The position numbers were made by a program, and so were the translations under genes. From NCBI GenBank assembly GCA_937141995.1, contig CAKZQX010000008.1, forward strand, positions 1 to 5,864: a stretch of DNA of 5,864 nt, given 5' to 3'. The notes beneath the pieces are model-generated. The model was not told the DNA's origin. It saw only the letters and a program-made list of their open reading frames with translations, and did no database searches. The stretch is from an uncultured Chloroflexaceae bacterium (GTDB lineage Bacteria; Chloroflexota; Chloroflexia; Chloroflexales; Chloroflexaceae). Shown piece after piece: positions 1 to 5,065 of this stretch (within the stretch, counting starts at the first letter, position 1; every line of letters starts with the position of its first letter).

Positions 1-624
1 CTGGGGAATGAACCGGCCCTGCTCACTCTCCACCAGATAGATCGTGCAGTCGTGAACGCCGACGGCCGCCGCCATACGCTCGGCCACGCGCTGTAATACA
101 TAATCAAGCTCAGGTGACTCACCCGCGATCTGGGCCATATCCAGCATGCGTGCGATACGCTGCTGCTGCTCGTGCAGATGCTGCTGCATTGCCACGGCAT
201 ACTGCTGCCCAAACCGGCTGACCATACCGCGCACACAGGTATCCAGTGGGGCGGTTAGATCATAGATTTCGGCGGCCTCGAGATCGTTCGCCTGCCGGAT
301 AAGCGGCAGGGCCGCCTCCTTGCAGAGCAGTAGCGCATTCAACACTTCGCTGACAGCAAATTGTTGGCGCACCCGTTTATGGCTCAGTGAGGCCAGATAA
401 TCGTCCATGGCCGTATCGGAGCCGGTCTGCAGCACGGCAATAATGGCATTCAGACCCATCCGGGTTGAGGCGCGGAGCTCCTCCAGCGACTGCTCCGCAT
501 AGTGTGCATCAACCTCGTGATAGATCCGTTCGGCCCAGGCAGTTGCAATTGCCTCGTGCTGCTGCTCCAGCAACAGCGCCAGGTGTACCGCGCGCTCAGC
601 CTGATCAACCATGGCACTCATCAT
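1..624 (-). CDS. RsbRD_N-like plus GAF signalling protein (C-terminus beyond the window)
   Basis: The open frame reads from ATG at 624 to the left edge without a stop, giving 208 residues and no C-terminus. Residues ~20-150 are an all-helical region (IATAWAERIYHEVDAHY near 26-42, then LEELRASTRMGLNAIIAVL) resembling the RsbRD N-terminal/RsbT co-antagonist sensor domain. Residues ~174 onward (LDYVLQRVAERMAAAVGV, then CTIYLVE) look like the start of a GAF domain. By family, such proteins sense signals and end in a histidine kinase, GGDEF, STAS or phosphatase module; which one is not visible. The start is ambiguous. Tandem ATGs at 624 and 621 follow GGAG with 4-7 bases of spacing. An in-frame ATG at 663 would add 13 residues but would be nearly leaderless if the -10 at 672-677 is used. 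The small membrane protein gene lies upstream on the same strand. Confidence 0.8.
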   Translation of the reverse strand, partial: MMSAMVDQAERAVHLALLLEQQHEAIATAWAERIYHEVDAHYAEQSLEELRASTRMGLNAIIAVLQTGSDTAMDDYLASLSHKRVRQQFAVSEVLNALLLCKEAALPLIRQANDLEAAEIYDLTAPLDTCVRGMVSRFGQQYAVAMQQHLHEQQQRIARMLDMAQIAGESPELDYVLQRVAERMAAAVGVHDCTIYLVESEQGRFIPQ

Positions 625-671
625 CCCACTCCGGTATCGCTCTAACAGTAAGGTTCGTTTCATCTGCCTCA

Positions 672-680
672 AGTATAGCA
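672..680 (-). promoter_or_regulatory. Extended -10 promoter of the RsbRD_N/GAF gene
   Basis: Read on the minus strand, the sequence is TGCTATACTT: a TG dinucleotide one base upstream of TATACT, the extended -10 form. Transcription would begin near 665, leaving a leader of about 40 bases before the ATGs at 624/621. No good -35 is seen at 17-18 bases, as is common for extended -10 promoters. The surrounding 12 bases (CATGCTATACTT) recur exactly upstream of the neighbouring gene. This is inferred from sequence only. Confidence 0.5.
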
Positions 681-736
681 TGCCGCCTGGAAGGTTGCAC
701 TGGCGCGCGCACTGCCGGGCAGTGGGCAACCAGGAG

Positions 737-979
737 CTACTGCGGCCAGAATGGCAGATCCTGGAGCCATGCCAGAATGATGTCACCGTTCCACAAGATC
801 ACAATGACAACCGCAAAAATCACCAGTGTGGATATAAGCCCCATCACAATCGAACATGTACGCCGGAAGACCCCGATCACTACGGCCAGTAATAGCACCA
901 GGGCAATGACTCCGACGATGACCATGCCGATGTTGGGCTGCTCAACTGCCAGATCCAAGACACTCCTCGCTTTCTGCAC
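737..979 (-). CDS. Small two-helix membrane protein, unknown function
   Basis: An 80-residue frame beginning at GTG 979 and ending in TAG. Residues ~17-38 (NIGMVIVGVIALVLLLAVVI) and ~43-63 (SIVMGLISTLVIFAVVIVIL) are strongly hydrophobic and separated by a short basic turn (FRRTC), so a helical hairpin with the loop likely on the cytoplasmic side is expected. The tail carries an aromatic-rich motif (LQDLPFWPQ). No family is recognised. The start is uncertain: no clear Shine-Dalgarno precedes the GTG, the only other upstream in-frame option is CTG, and an internal ATG at 925 would remove part of the N-terminus. The continuous two-helix pattern and an extended -10 promoter at 1075-1083 argue that the gene is real. 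It may be partly co-transcribed with the signalling gene 110 bases downstream. Confidence 0.6.
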   Translation of the reverse strand: MQKARSVLDLAVEQPNIGMVIVGVIALVLLLAVVIGVFRRTCSIVMGLISTLVIFAVVIVILWNGDIILAWLQDLPFWPQ

Positions 980-1074
980 CAGTTCACGACATACTGCCCG
1001 CGCCGACAGGGGCAGGGATTAACGGCTCAGTTCTGAGAAACATTGCACATTCTTGGGCATATCTGTGTGGTGAA

Positions 1075-1083
1075 AGTATAGCA
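1075..1083 (-). promoter_or_regulatory. Extended -10 promoter of the small membrane protein gene
   Basis: The minus strand reads TGCTATACTT, identical to the element at 672-680. The exact match extends to 12 bases (1074-1085 versus 671-682). Initiation would be near 1068, giving a leader of about 90 bases to the GTG at 979. A small palindrome, GGCGATTCGCC, lies just upstream at 1090-1100. No convincing -35 is visible. Confidence 0.5.
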
Positions 1084-1127
1084 TGTATTGGCGATTCGCC
1101 CGAATGTGACACTGCATGCACCAATGG

Positions 1128-1344
1128 ACAGGCGTTACGCGGTCAGTTCCAAATCAGGTGTTCATCTGGATGAACGGCCTGATTCGCCTCCGGCAGGGCG
1201 GAATGGGACATTCTTTTTCACAAAAATTTTACACAGAGTGTAAAATTTTTGTGAAAAAGACAAAAGAGTACCAGGCTGCCGCAGGCGAATCGGGTTTCCA
1301 TCGGGTGAAACGTCCGGTTTGCATGGTAACCGCGTAACTCCTGT
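1128..1344 (-). mobile_element. Palindromic MITE, copy 1 (complete, with target duplication)
   Basis: A 217-bp element bounded by 16-bp terminal inverted repeats: ACAGGCGTTACGCGGT (1128-1143) and ACCGCGTAACTCCTGT (1329-1344), 15 of 16 matching. The direct repeat AATGG abuts both ends (1123-1127 and 1345-1349), as expected of a 5-bp target-site duplication. The element is symmetric about one axis (position 1236). The terminal repeats, the GC-rich arms (1181-1196 with 1276-1291, one mismatch) and the core stem (1212-1234 with 1238-1260) all mirror on it. A side hairpin lies at 1152-1184 (AATCAGG with CCTGATT, and TTCATC with GATGAA). It has no credible coding capacity, so it would be non-autonomous. 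Orientation is assigned from the asymmetric GTACCAGGCTGC motif lying on the right. The transposase family is not recognised. Confidence 0.85.
1212..1260. repeat. Core palindrome of MITE copy 1
   Basis: A perfect 23-bp inverted repeat (arms 1212-1234 and 1238-1260) around the three bases AGA. The arm begins with a T-rich run, then TCACAAAAATTTTACAC. It is AT-rich, in contrast with the GC-rich arms 15 bases away on each side. The plan is shared with the cores of copies 2-4, but the sequence differs. Confidence 0.9.
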
Positions 1345-1362
1345 AATGGAGGAAACTCCCTA

Positions 1363-1391
1363 TTGCGGAAATCGGGATATAGGTGTACAAT
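1363..1391 (+). promoter_or_regulatory. Candidate sigma-70-type promoter for the ABC ATPase gene
   Basis: TTGCGG (1363-1368) and TACAAT (1386-1391) are separated by 17 bases, a reasonable -35/-10 pair. Initiation would be near 1398, leaving a leader of about 150 bases before the GTG start. The promoter begins only 14 bases after the target duplication of MITE copy 1. A GGAG-GAAA-CTCC mini-hairpin (1348-1359) sits between them. Confidence 0.45.
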
Positions 1392-1538
1392 GGATGTGCA
1401 AGCTCTTTGCAAAAGATGTGAAGATATATCCGCACCATGTGCAACATTCCGGGCAGCATCAACGTATGATGAACGGGCTGAACAGGGTATGTGCTGCCTG
1501 CCCCACCTTAAACTTACGCATATAACAACGACCCGAAA

Positions 1539-1544
1539 GGGAGG
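1539..1544 (+). promoter_or_regulatory. Ribosome binding site fixing the GTG start of the ABC ATPase
   Basis: GGGAGG followed by TTTT and GTG. The spacing is short, but this is the only strong Shine-Dalgarno in the region. It selects 1549 as the start over the upstream in-frame ATG at 1363, whose extra residues do not resemble ABC proteins. Confidence 0.7.
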
Positions 1545-1548
1545 TTTT

Positions 1549-2403
1549 GTGATTACCAACTGGTTTCGACGCAATAAAGCCAATAACGACGCCAATAGTC
1601 GCTATAAACACGGAAACGATGAACTTATTGAACTGCGTAACGTGGTAAAAACCTACCAGAGCGCAGCCGGGACATTTACGGCTCTGAAGGGGATTGATCT
1701 CTCAATCGGTACCGGCGAGTTTGTCGGCATCATCGGAAAGTCGGGGAGCGGTAAGTCCACGCTGATCAATATGATCACGGGCATTGACCGGCCCTCCTCC
1801 GGTGAAGTGCTGGTTGGTGATAGTGCTGTGCATAAGCTCAATGAGGGGCAGATGGCGGTCTGGCGTGGGCGCAACCTCGGGATTATCTTCCAGTTCTTCC
1901 AACTGCTGCCCACACTGTCGCTGGTTGAGAATGTGATGCTCCCCATGGACTTCTGCAACATGTATAAGCCCGGTGAGCGGTATGACCGGGCGATGGACCT
2001 GTTGCAGCAGGTTGATATGGATAGCCAGGCCCACAAGTTGCCCTCAGCGGTATCGGGTGGTCAGCAGCAGCGTGTGGCAATCGCCCGCTCGCTGGCGAAC
2101 GATCCGCCCATCCTGGTGGCAGACGAGCCGACCGGCAACCTGGACTCGCGCACGGCCAATGCCGTCTTTGAACTGTTTGAGCAACTGGTCGAGCAGGGCA
2201 AGACGATCCTGATGGTGACGCACGATAACGACCTGGCGAATCGGGTGACGCGGGCAATCACCGTTGCCGACGGGCAGATCGTCGATGAGATCCGGCATGA
2301 CCGGGGCGAGCCGCTGCTTATCCCGCTGGAACTGGAAGAGCGGGTCTATGCGCCCGTCCCCGTGGAGAAGCCCCAGGAAGACCAGCACTCACCGAAGCAG
2401 TAG
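1549..2403 (+). CDS. ABC transporter ATP-binding protein, MacB/LolD/FtsE type
   Basis: A 284-residue nucleotide-binding subunit that would hydrolyse ATP at the inner face of the membrane to drive a FtsX/MacB-like permease. All hallmarks are present: Walker [10 protein letters not shown] (63-71), Q-loop Q115 in IIFQFFQLL, signature VSGGQQQR (168-175), Walker B ILVADEP with D192 and E193, D-loop GNLDS, and H-loop H225 in VTHD. The sequence around the Q-loop and [10 protein letters not shown] is typical of the LolD/MacB/SalX group. The ABC core starts near residue 26 after an Asn-rich polar lead. A tail of about 35 residues after DGQIVDEI is acidic and proline-containing. No permease gene is adjacent: the next gene is convergent, and upstream lies the MITE, so the partner must be elsewhere. 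The substrate cannot be told. Confidence 0.92.
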   Translation: MITNWFRRNKANNDANSRYKHGNDELIELRNVVKTYQSAAGTFTALKGIDLSIGTGEFVGIIGKSGSGKSTLINMITGIDRPSSGEVLVGDSAVHKLNEGQMAVWRGRNLGIIFQFFQLLPTLSLVENVMLPMDFCNMYKPGERYDRAMDLLQQVDMDSQAHKLPSAVSGGQQQRVAIARSLANDPPILVADEPTGNLDSRTANAVFELFEQLVEQGKTILMVTHDNDLANRVTRAITVADGQIVDEIRHDRGEPLLIPLELEERVYAPVPVEKPQEDQHSPKQ

Positions 2404-2487
2404 CCGGCGGTCTACCGTCCGCCGACCGTCTGACATAAACTGCCCGATCACCCATGGAAAGACGCAGCGTGTCACGCTGGACGTAGC

Positions 2488-2519
2488 GAAGGATCTCTTC
2501 CGGTATGGAGAGATCCTTC
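2488..2519. terminator. Hairpin between convergent genes, likely bidirectional terminator
   Basis: A perfect 11-bp stem (GAAGGATCTCT with AGAGATCCTTC) around a 10-base loop. It lies between the ABC gene stop (2403) and the radical SAM stop (2563, minus). It is followed on the plus strand only by a broken T-rich stretch (GTTTAGTCTGGTTCTTTG), so it is not a textbook intrinsic terminator. Two further hairpins share the spacer: CGGCGG/CCGCCG at 2405-2424 and CAGCGTG-T-CACGCTG at 2465-2479. Confidence 0.55.
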
Positions 2520-2562
2520 ACTGCGTTTAGTCTGGTTCTTTGTTCTCCGGTTCGCGGTTCTC

Positions 2563-3549
2563 TTAATCCCAGACCCACTGCTGGCTAAGTTGCCGTTCGT
2601 CCAGTCGCCATACCCCGGCATCGCGCGTCACCTTGAGCGCTTCCTGATATTCGTTGCCGGTCAGACGCCGGTTAATCTCCAGGAAATGACTGGTATCGAC
2701 TTTGCCGGCCGGGTAGTATTGCTGCATCACATTGACATACATATTCGGCGAGATCTCCCGCGCCAGAAACTGCATGATCGCAGCCGTCTCCTGGATCAGC
2801 CCCGGCATAACCAGGTGTCGCACCAGTACACCCCGCTTTGCCAGCCCATCCTCATCGCGTTTCAAATCACCCACCTGTCGATGCATCTCCCTGATCGCCT
2901 GACGGGCTACCTCCGGGTAATCGGCGGCACGCAGGTAGCGCCGGGCCAGATCGGCGTCCCAGATTTTGAAATCCGGCAGATAGATATCTACCACCCCATC
3001 GAGCAACCGCAGACTATCGGGTCCATCATAACCGGAGGTGTTGTAAACCAGTGGCAGCCGTAGCCCCTGCCCGACAGCAATCACCAGGGCTTCCAGGATC
3101 TGCGGCACCATATGTCCGGGTGTCACAAGATTAATGTTATGACACCCCGCGATCTGCAACTCCAGCATCATCATTGCCAGTTGGCGGGGGCGGACCTCAG
3201 TCCCCGCCTCCTCCTGACTGATATCATAGTTCTGGCAGAAGACACAACGTAGTCCGCAACTGGTGAAAAAGATCGTACCGCTGCCTTCCCACCCGCGCAG
3301 ACAGTCTTCCTCGCCCAGATGCGGAAAAAAACTGCTTACGCGCGCGTAGCGCTCTGACTGACAGACACCGGTCTTTCCGGCGGGGCGATCTGCTTCGCAG
3401 CCCCGTGGGCAGAGCGTACACTGCTCGAGCCATTGAATGGCCTGCTGCGCGCGCTGCTCAAGTTCGCCGCTGCGGTAGAGTGCCAGGTAAGCCGGCTCGA
3501 ACTCGCTTTTAGAGATAAAAAACGGCCTGAAAGGGGAACGCAGGCGCAT
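2563..3549 (-). CDS. PflX-like radical SAM protein (COG1313 type)
   Basis: A 328-residue protein, full length for the family. The radical SAM cluster motif CGLRCVFC places C98, C102 and C105 as [4Fe-4S] ligands that would cleave S-adenosylmethionine. Ahead of it lies a second cysteine set, C44, C47, C51 and C63 (CTLCPRGCEADR, then TGVCQ), which with RVSSFFPHLGEE is characteristic of the PflX/COG1313 group. Later landmarks are INLVTPGHMVPQ (140-150), YNTSGYD (169-175), DIYLPDFKIWD (188-198) and HLVMPGL (245-251). The family was named after pyruvate formate-lyase activase, but its substrate is not established, and no glycyl-radical enzyme gene is in the window. It starts at ATG 3549 with AGGG seven bases upstream. 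Transcription likely comes from the TATAAT at 3604-3609. Confidence 0.9.
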   Translation of the reverse strand: MRLRSPFRPFFISKSEFEPAYLALYRSGELEQRAQQAIQWLEQCTLCPRGCEADRPAGKTGVCQSERYARVSSFFPHLGEEDCLRGWEGSGTIFFTSCGLRCVFCQNYDISQEEAGTEVRPRQLAMMMLELQIAGCHNINLVTPGHMVPQILEALVIAVGQGLRLPLVYNTSGYDGPDSLRLLDGVVDIYLPDFKIWDADLARRYLRAADYPEVARQAIREMHRQVGDLKRDEDGLAKRGVLVRHLVMPGLIQETAAIMQFLAREISPNMYVNVMQQYYPAGKVDTSHFLEINRRLTGNEYQEALKVTRDAGVWRLDERQLSQQWVWD

Positions 3550-3603
3550 CAGTTTACCCTTTCACATGGAATACCGGGTTAAGCTCTTTGATAATGTCGT
3601 AGT

Positions 3604-3609
3604 ATTATA
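3604..3609 (-). promoter_or_regulatory. -10 element of the radical SAM gene
   Basis: The minus strand reads TATAAT exactly, followed by ACT. Initiation would be near 3597, with a leader of about 48 bases to the ATG at 3549. The -35 region coincides with the palindrome at 3617-3636 and has no strong consensus hexamer at optimal spacing, suggesting an activated or repressed promoter. Confidence 0.55.
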
Positions 3610-3616
3610 ACACTAT

Positions 3617-3636
3617 TTATCTCAATACTGAGATAA
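3617..3636. promoter_or_regulatory. Operator-like perfect palindrome
   Basis: TTATCTCA and TGAGATAA form a perfect 8+8 inverted repeat around ATAC. It covers about -20 to -40 of the proposed radical SAM promoter, the usual place for a dimeric repressor or activator site. The regulator is unknown and no regulator gene is adjacent. As an RNA hairpin it would lie upstream of the start point, so a DNA-binding role is more likely. Confidence 0.5.
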
Positions 3637-3714
3637 CACATGGTTACGCAAGGTTGTGACTTGATTGCCCGCCGGTATCTGTATGTCATAATGATCGAAT
3701 GCCCTATCTTCGCG

Positions 3715-3720
3715 TATAAT
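3715..3720 (+). promoter_or_regulatory. -10 element of the SnoaL-like gene
   Basis: A perfect TATAAT lies 113 bases before the ATG at 3834. No good -35 is found 16-18 bases upstream. TTGATT at 3661-3666 is too far away for this -10 and would instead have to pair, with a 20-base spacer, with CATAAT at 3687-3692. The leader from about 3727 contains short GC hairpins such as CCAGG/CCTGG. Confidence 0.45.
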
Positions 3721-3833
3721 AGCGACAGCGCAGCATAATGTGCCTGAAACATTCAATTCACCAGGAGTTGTACCTGGCATCTACCGGCATCCGGGCTATG
3801 AGCCATCGAGTAATAGCAAGGAGAACATATACC

Positions 3834-4301
3834 ATGGCTGACGAGCAGACCATCCGGCGGCTCAGTGATGAGTTGGCGATTCGGCATGTGGTTGATGAGA
3901 TTGACAACACGGTGGATGTGAAAGATTGGACAACCTGCCGCAGTTATTTTCTCGACGAGATAGATGTCGATTTTAGCTCGCTGGCGGGTGATTCTCCCGG
4001 TCGCATGCCGGCCGATGACTTGATCGCAGCGTGGCAGCACACCCTCTACCGTGAGAAGTTGAGCCATCATATGCGTACCAATCATCGGATTACGATCAAC
4101 GGCGATCAGGCGGAGGTGTCGTCAAAGGGCTATACCTTCAATATGCTGCCACGCACCCATGGTGCGGATCTGTGGGAGGTCTGGGGCGATTATCATCACA
4201 CGCTCCAGCGTACCCCGGCGGGGTGGAAGGTGACGGGGATGACCTTCATCGTAACGTATGCACGCGGCAACGAGAAGGTCCGCGATTTTGTGCCGGAGTA
4301 G
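3834..4301 (+). CDS. SnoaL/NTF2-like fold protein
   Basis: A 155-residue protein beginning at ATG 3834, chosen because AAGGAG lies at 3819-3824 nine bases upstream. A longer in-frame ATG at 3738 lacks such a site and would add unrelated residues. The pattern matches the SnoaL-like/NTF2 superfamily: an N-terminal helix (IRRLSDELAIRHVVDEIDNTVDVKDW), the FLDEIDVDFS strand, then HHMRTNHRITINGDQAEV and a C-terminal sheet ending WKVTGMTFIVTYARGN. Family members are cone-shaped barrels that act as small-molecule isomerases, cyclases, dehydratases or ligand binders; several conserved polar residues (His, Asp, Arg) could line the pocket. The reaction cannot be predicted. The gene is monocistronic: the radical SAM gene diverges upstream and the repeat array lies downstream. 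Confidence 0.8.
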   Translation: MADEQTIRRLSDELAIRHVVDEIDNTVDVKDWTTCRSYFLDEIDVDFSSLAGDSPGRMPADDLIAAWQHTLYREKLSHHMRTNHRITINGDQAEVSSKGYTFNMLPRTHGADLWEVWGDYHHTLQRTPAGWKVTGMTFIVTYARGNEKVRDFVPE

Positions 4302-4329
4302 TTGCCGATATGGTCACCGTTTGATACGT

Positions 4330-4345
4330 CATGCGTTACGCATGT
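4330..4345. repeat. Probable solo terminal repeat of the MITE family
   Basis: CATGCGTTACGCATGT matches the right terminal repeat of copy 2 at 12 of 16 positions. It is followed by CACTA, close to the CAGTA duplication beside copy 3. No body of an element is seen between it and the SnoaL stop at 4301, so it would be a decayed or deleted copy. It is also a 7+1+7 palindrome by itself and could serve as a weak terminator. Confidence 0.4.
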
Positions 4346-4348
4346 CAC

Positions 4349-4373
4349 TAATGAAAAAACAGGCGTTTCATTA
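4349..4373. repeat. Small perfect hairpin preceding MITE copy 2
   Basis: TAATGAAA and TTTCATTA form an 8-bp stem around nine bases. The segment lies between the solo end and copy 2. It contains ACAGGCGTT, identical to the first nine bases of the family terminus, so it may be an internally deleted element end. Its last five bases, CATTA, abut copy 2. Confidence 0.5.
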
Positions 4374-4647
4374 ACAGGACGTACGTGGTGCGCGTTCAAA
4401 TGAGACACCAACATCCTATGAACGTCGTCTTCGCCGGCGGCAGCATGGTACATTTGATCTTTTTTCACAAACAAGTTGCACACAGTGCAACTTGTTTGTG
4501 AAAACGATTGGGGATTTTTTACTCTGCCGGAGGCGAAATCCCCCAGCCAAACGTGGGATCGCCTGATACCTATCAGCATTGGTAGGTTCGCGGTGTTCGC
4601 TCATGTCCTGTTGTTCGTGGTCCAAACGCCCACTGCGTAACGCGTGT
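4374..4647 (+). mobile_element. Palindromic MITE, copy 2 (274 bp, longest and most diverged)
   Basis: Left end ACAGGACGTACGTGGT (4374-4389) and right end ACTGCGTAACGCGTGT (4632-4647) match at only 10 of 16 positions. Concentric GC-rich arms lie at 4430-4443 and 4524-4537. A side hairpin at 4393-4424 pairs CGTTCA with TGAACG. It carries the GCAGCATGGTAC motif on the left, which defines plus orientation here. The right half is about 55 bases longer than the left and contains an extra hairpin, CTGATA-CC-TATCAG. The flanks are CATTA (left) and CAGTA (right), four of five matching. No coding capacity. Confidence 0.75.
4462..4504. repeat. Core palindrome of MITE copy 2
   Basis: A perfect 20-bp inverted repeat (4462-4481 with 4485-4504) around ACA, reading TCACAAACAAGTTGCAC inward. 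It is related to the copy 1 core but differs at several positions, each matched by the complementary change in the other arm. Confidence 0.9.
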
Positions 4648-4652
4648 CAGTA

Positions 4653-4844
4653 ACAGGAGTTACGTGGTGTGTATCCAAACGGGACATTTCACCTGATGGA
4701 AGCCCGTTTCGCCGGCGGCAGCATGATACTTTCTTTGTCACGAAAAGTTGGCTCCTTGAGCCAACTTTTCGTGACAAAGAATGGTCTGTTCCGTCCTGCC
4801 GGAGGCGGAACTATCTTCCGGGTCAGGGACCGCGTAACTTCTGT
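4653..4844 (+). mobile_element. Palindromic MITE, copy 3 (192 bp, flanked by CAGTA)
   Basis: Terminal repeats ACAGGAGTTACGTGGT (4653-4668) and ACCGCGTAACTTCTGT (4829-4844) match at 14 of 16 positions. The exact direct repeat CAGTA flanks it (4648-4652 and 4845-4849), consistent with a 5-bp target duplication. Side hairpin AAACGGG/CCCGTTT lies at 4677-4709. GC-rich arms lie at 4710-4721 and 4796-4807. The internal loops are asymmetric (9 and 14 bases), and the right half is shortened relative to copies 1 and 4. Confidence 0.82.
4731..4781. repeat. Core palindrome of MITE copy 3
   Basis: A perfect 24-bp inverted repeat (4731-4754 with 4758-4781) around CTT. The inner part reads TCACGAAAAGTTGGCTC. 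It shares TCAC at the same position with the other cores but is otherwise distinct. Confidence 0.9.
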
Positions 4845-4849
4845 CAGTA

Positions 4850-5065
4850 ACAGGAGTTACGTGGTTGATTCCAAACCAGGTGTTCGCCTGGATAAACGGC
4901 CAATTCGCCTCCGTCAGGGTGGAAGATATCATTTCTTTTTCACCAACATGTTGCTCTCAGAGCAACATGTTGGTGAGAAAGAGAAAAAGTACCATGCTGC
5001 CGCAGGCGAAATCTGCCGTTATCGGGTGAAACGTCCCGTTTGAACGCGCACCGCGTAACGCGTGT
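4850..5065 (-). mobile_element. Palindromic MITE, copy 4 (216 bp, inverted relative to copies 2-3)
   Basis: Terminal repeats ACAGGAGTTACGTGGT (4850-4865) and ACCGCGTAACGCGTGT (5050-5065) match at 13 of 16 positions. GC-rich arms lie at 4904-4917 and 4997-5010. The motif GTACCATGCTGC lies on the right, as in copy 1, so it is inverted relative to copies 2 and 3. Outside the core it closely resembles copy 1 (for example AGGTGTTC, CTGGAT, AACGGCC, then CGGGTGAAACGTCC) and has nearly the same length. The left flank is CAGTA, shared with copy 3; the right flank is CATTG, so an exact target duplication is not preserved. Confidence 0.8.
4932..4984. repeat. Core palindrome of MITE copy 4
   Basis: A 26-bp stem (4932-4957 with 4959-4984) centred on C4958, with only two G-T pairs in the outer T-rich part. 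The inner part reads TCACCAACATGTTGCTC. It is the longest core in the window. Confidence 0.88.

Noticed and set aside
465..1022. 185-residue plus-strand protein
   Set aside because: It lies antisense to the GAF protein and the membrane protein, has a low-complexity Arg/Ala/Pro composition, and shows no domain.
1116..1337. Small protein encoded by the MITE (also frames at 4669-5043 and 4196-4579)
   Set aside because: The frames cross the palindromic arms and core, differ between copies, have no ribosome binding sites, and translate repeat sequence; they are by-products of stop-poor inverted repeats.
1363..1548. N-terminal extension of the ABC ATPase from an ATG at 1363
   Set aside because: A strong GGGAGG lies before GTG 1549, the extra residues do not resemble ABC proteins, and a plausible promoter occupies 1363-1391.
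3738..3833. Longer SnoaL-like protein starting at 3738
   Set aside because: AAGGAG at proper spacing marks ATG 3834, and the family begins with the helix right after it.
3550..3833. Riboswitch in the leader of the SnoaL-like gene
   Set aside because: Only small local hairpins were seen and no recognised aptamer motif.
4374..5065. Integron cassette array with attC sites
   Set aside because: Palindromes with conserved ends and variable centres recall attC, but the ends do not fit the GTTRRRY/RYYYAAC boxes, no cassette genes lie between them, and the 5-bp flanks point to transposition.
4374..5065. REP/IS200-type hairpin repeats (RAYT-associated)
   Set aside because: REP elements are shorter and lack target duplications; here 5-bp duplications and 16-bp terminal inverted repeats indicate a DDE-type element.
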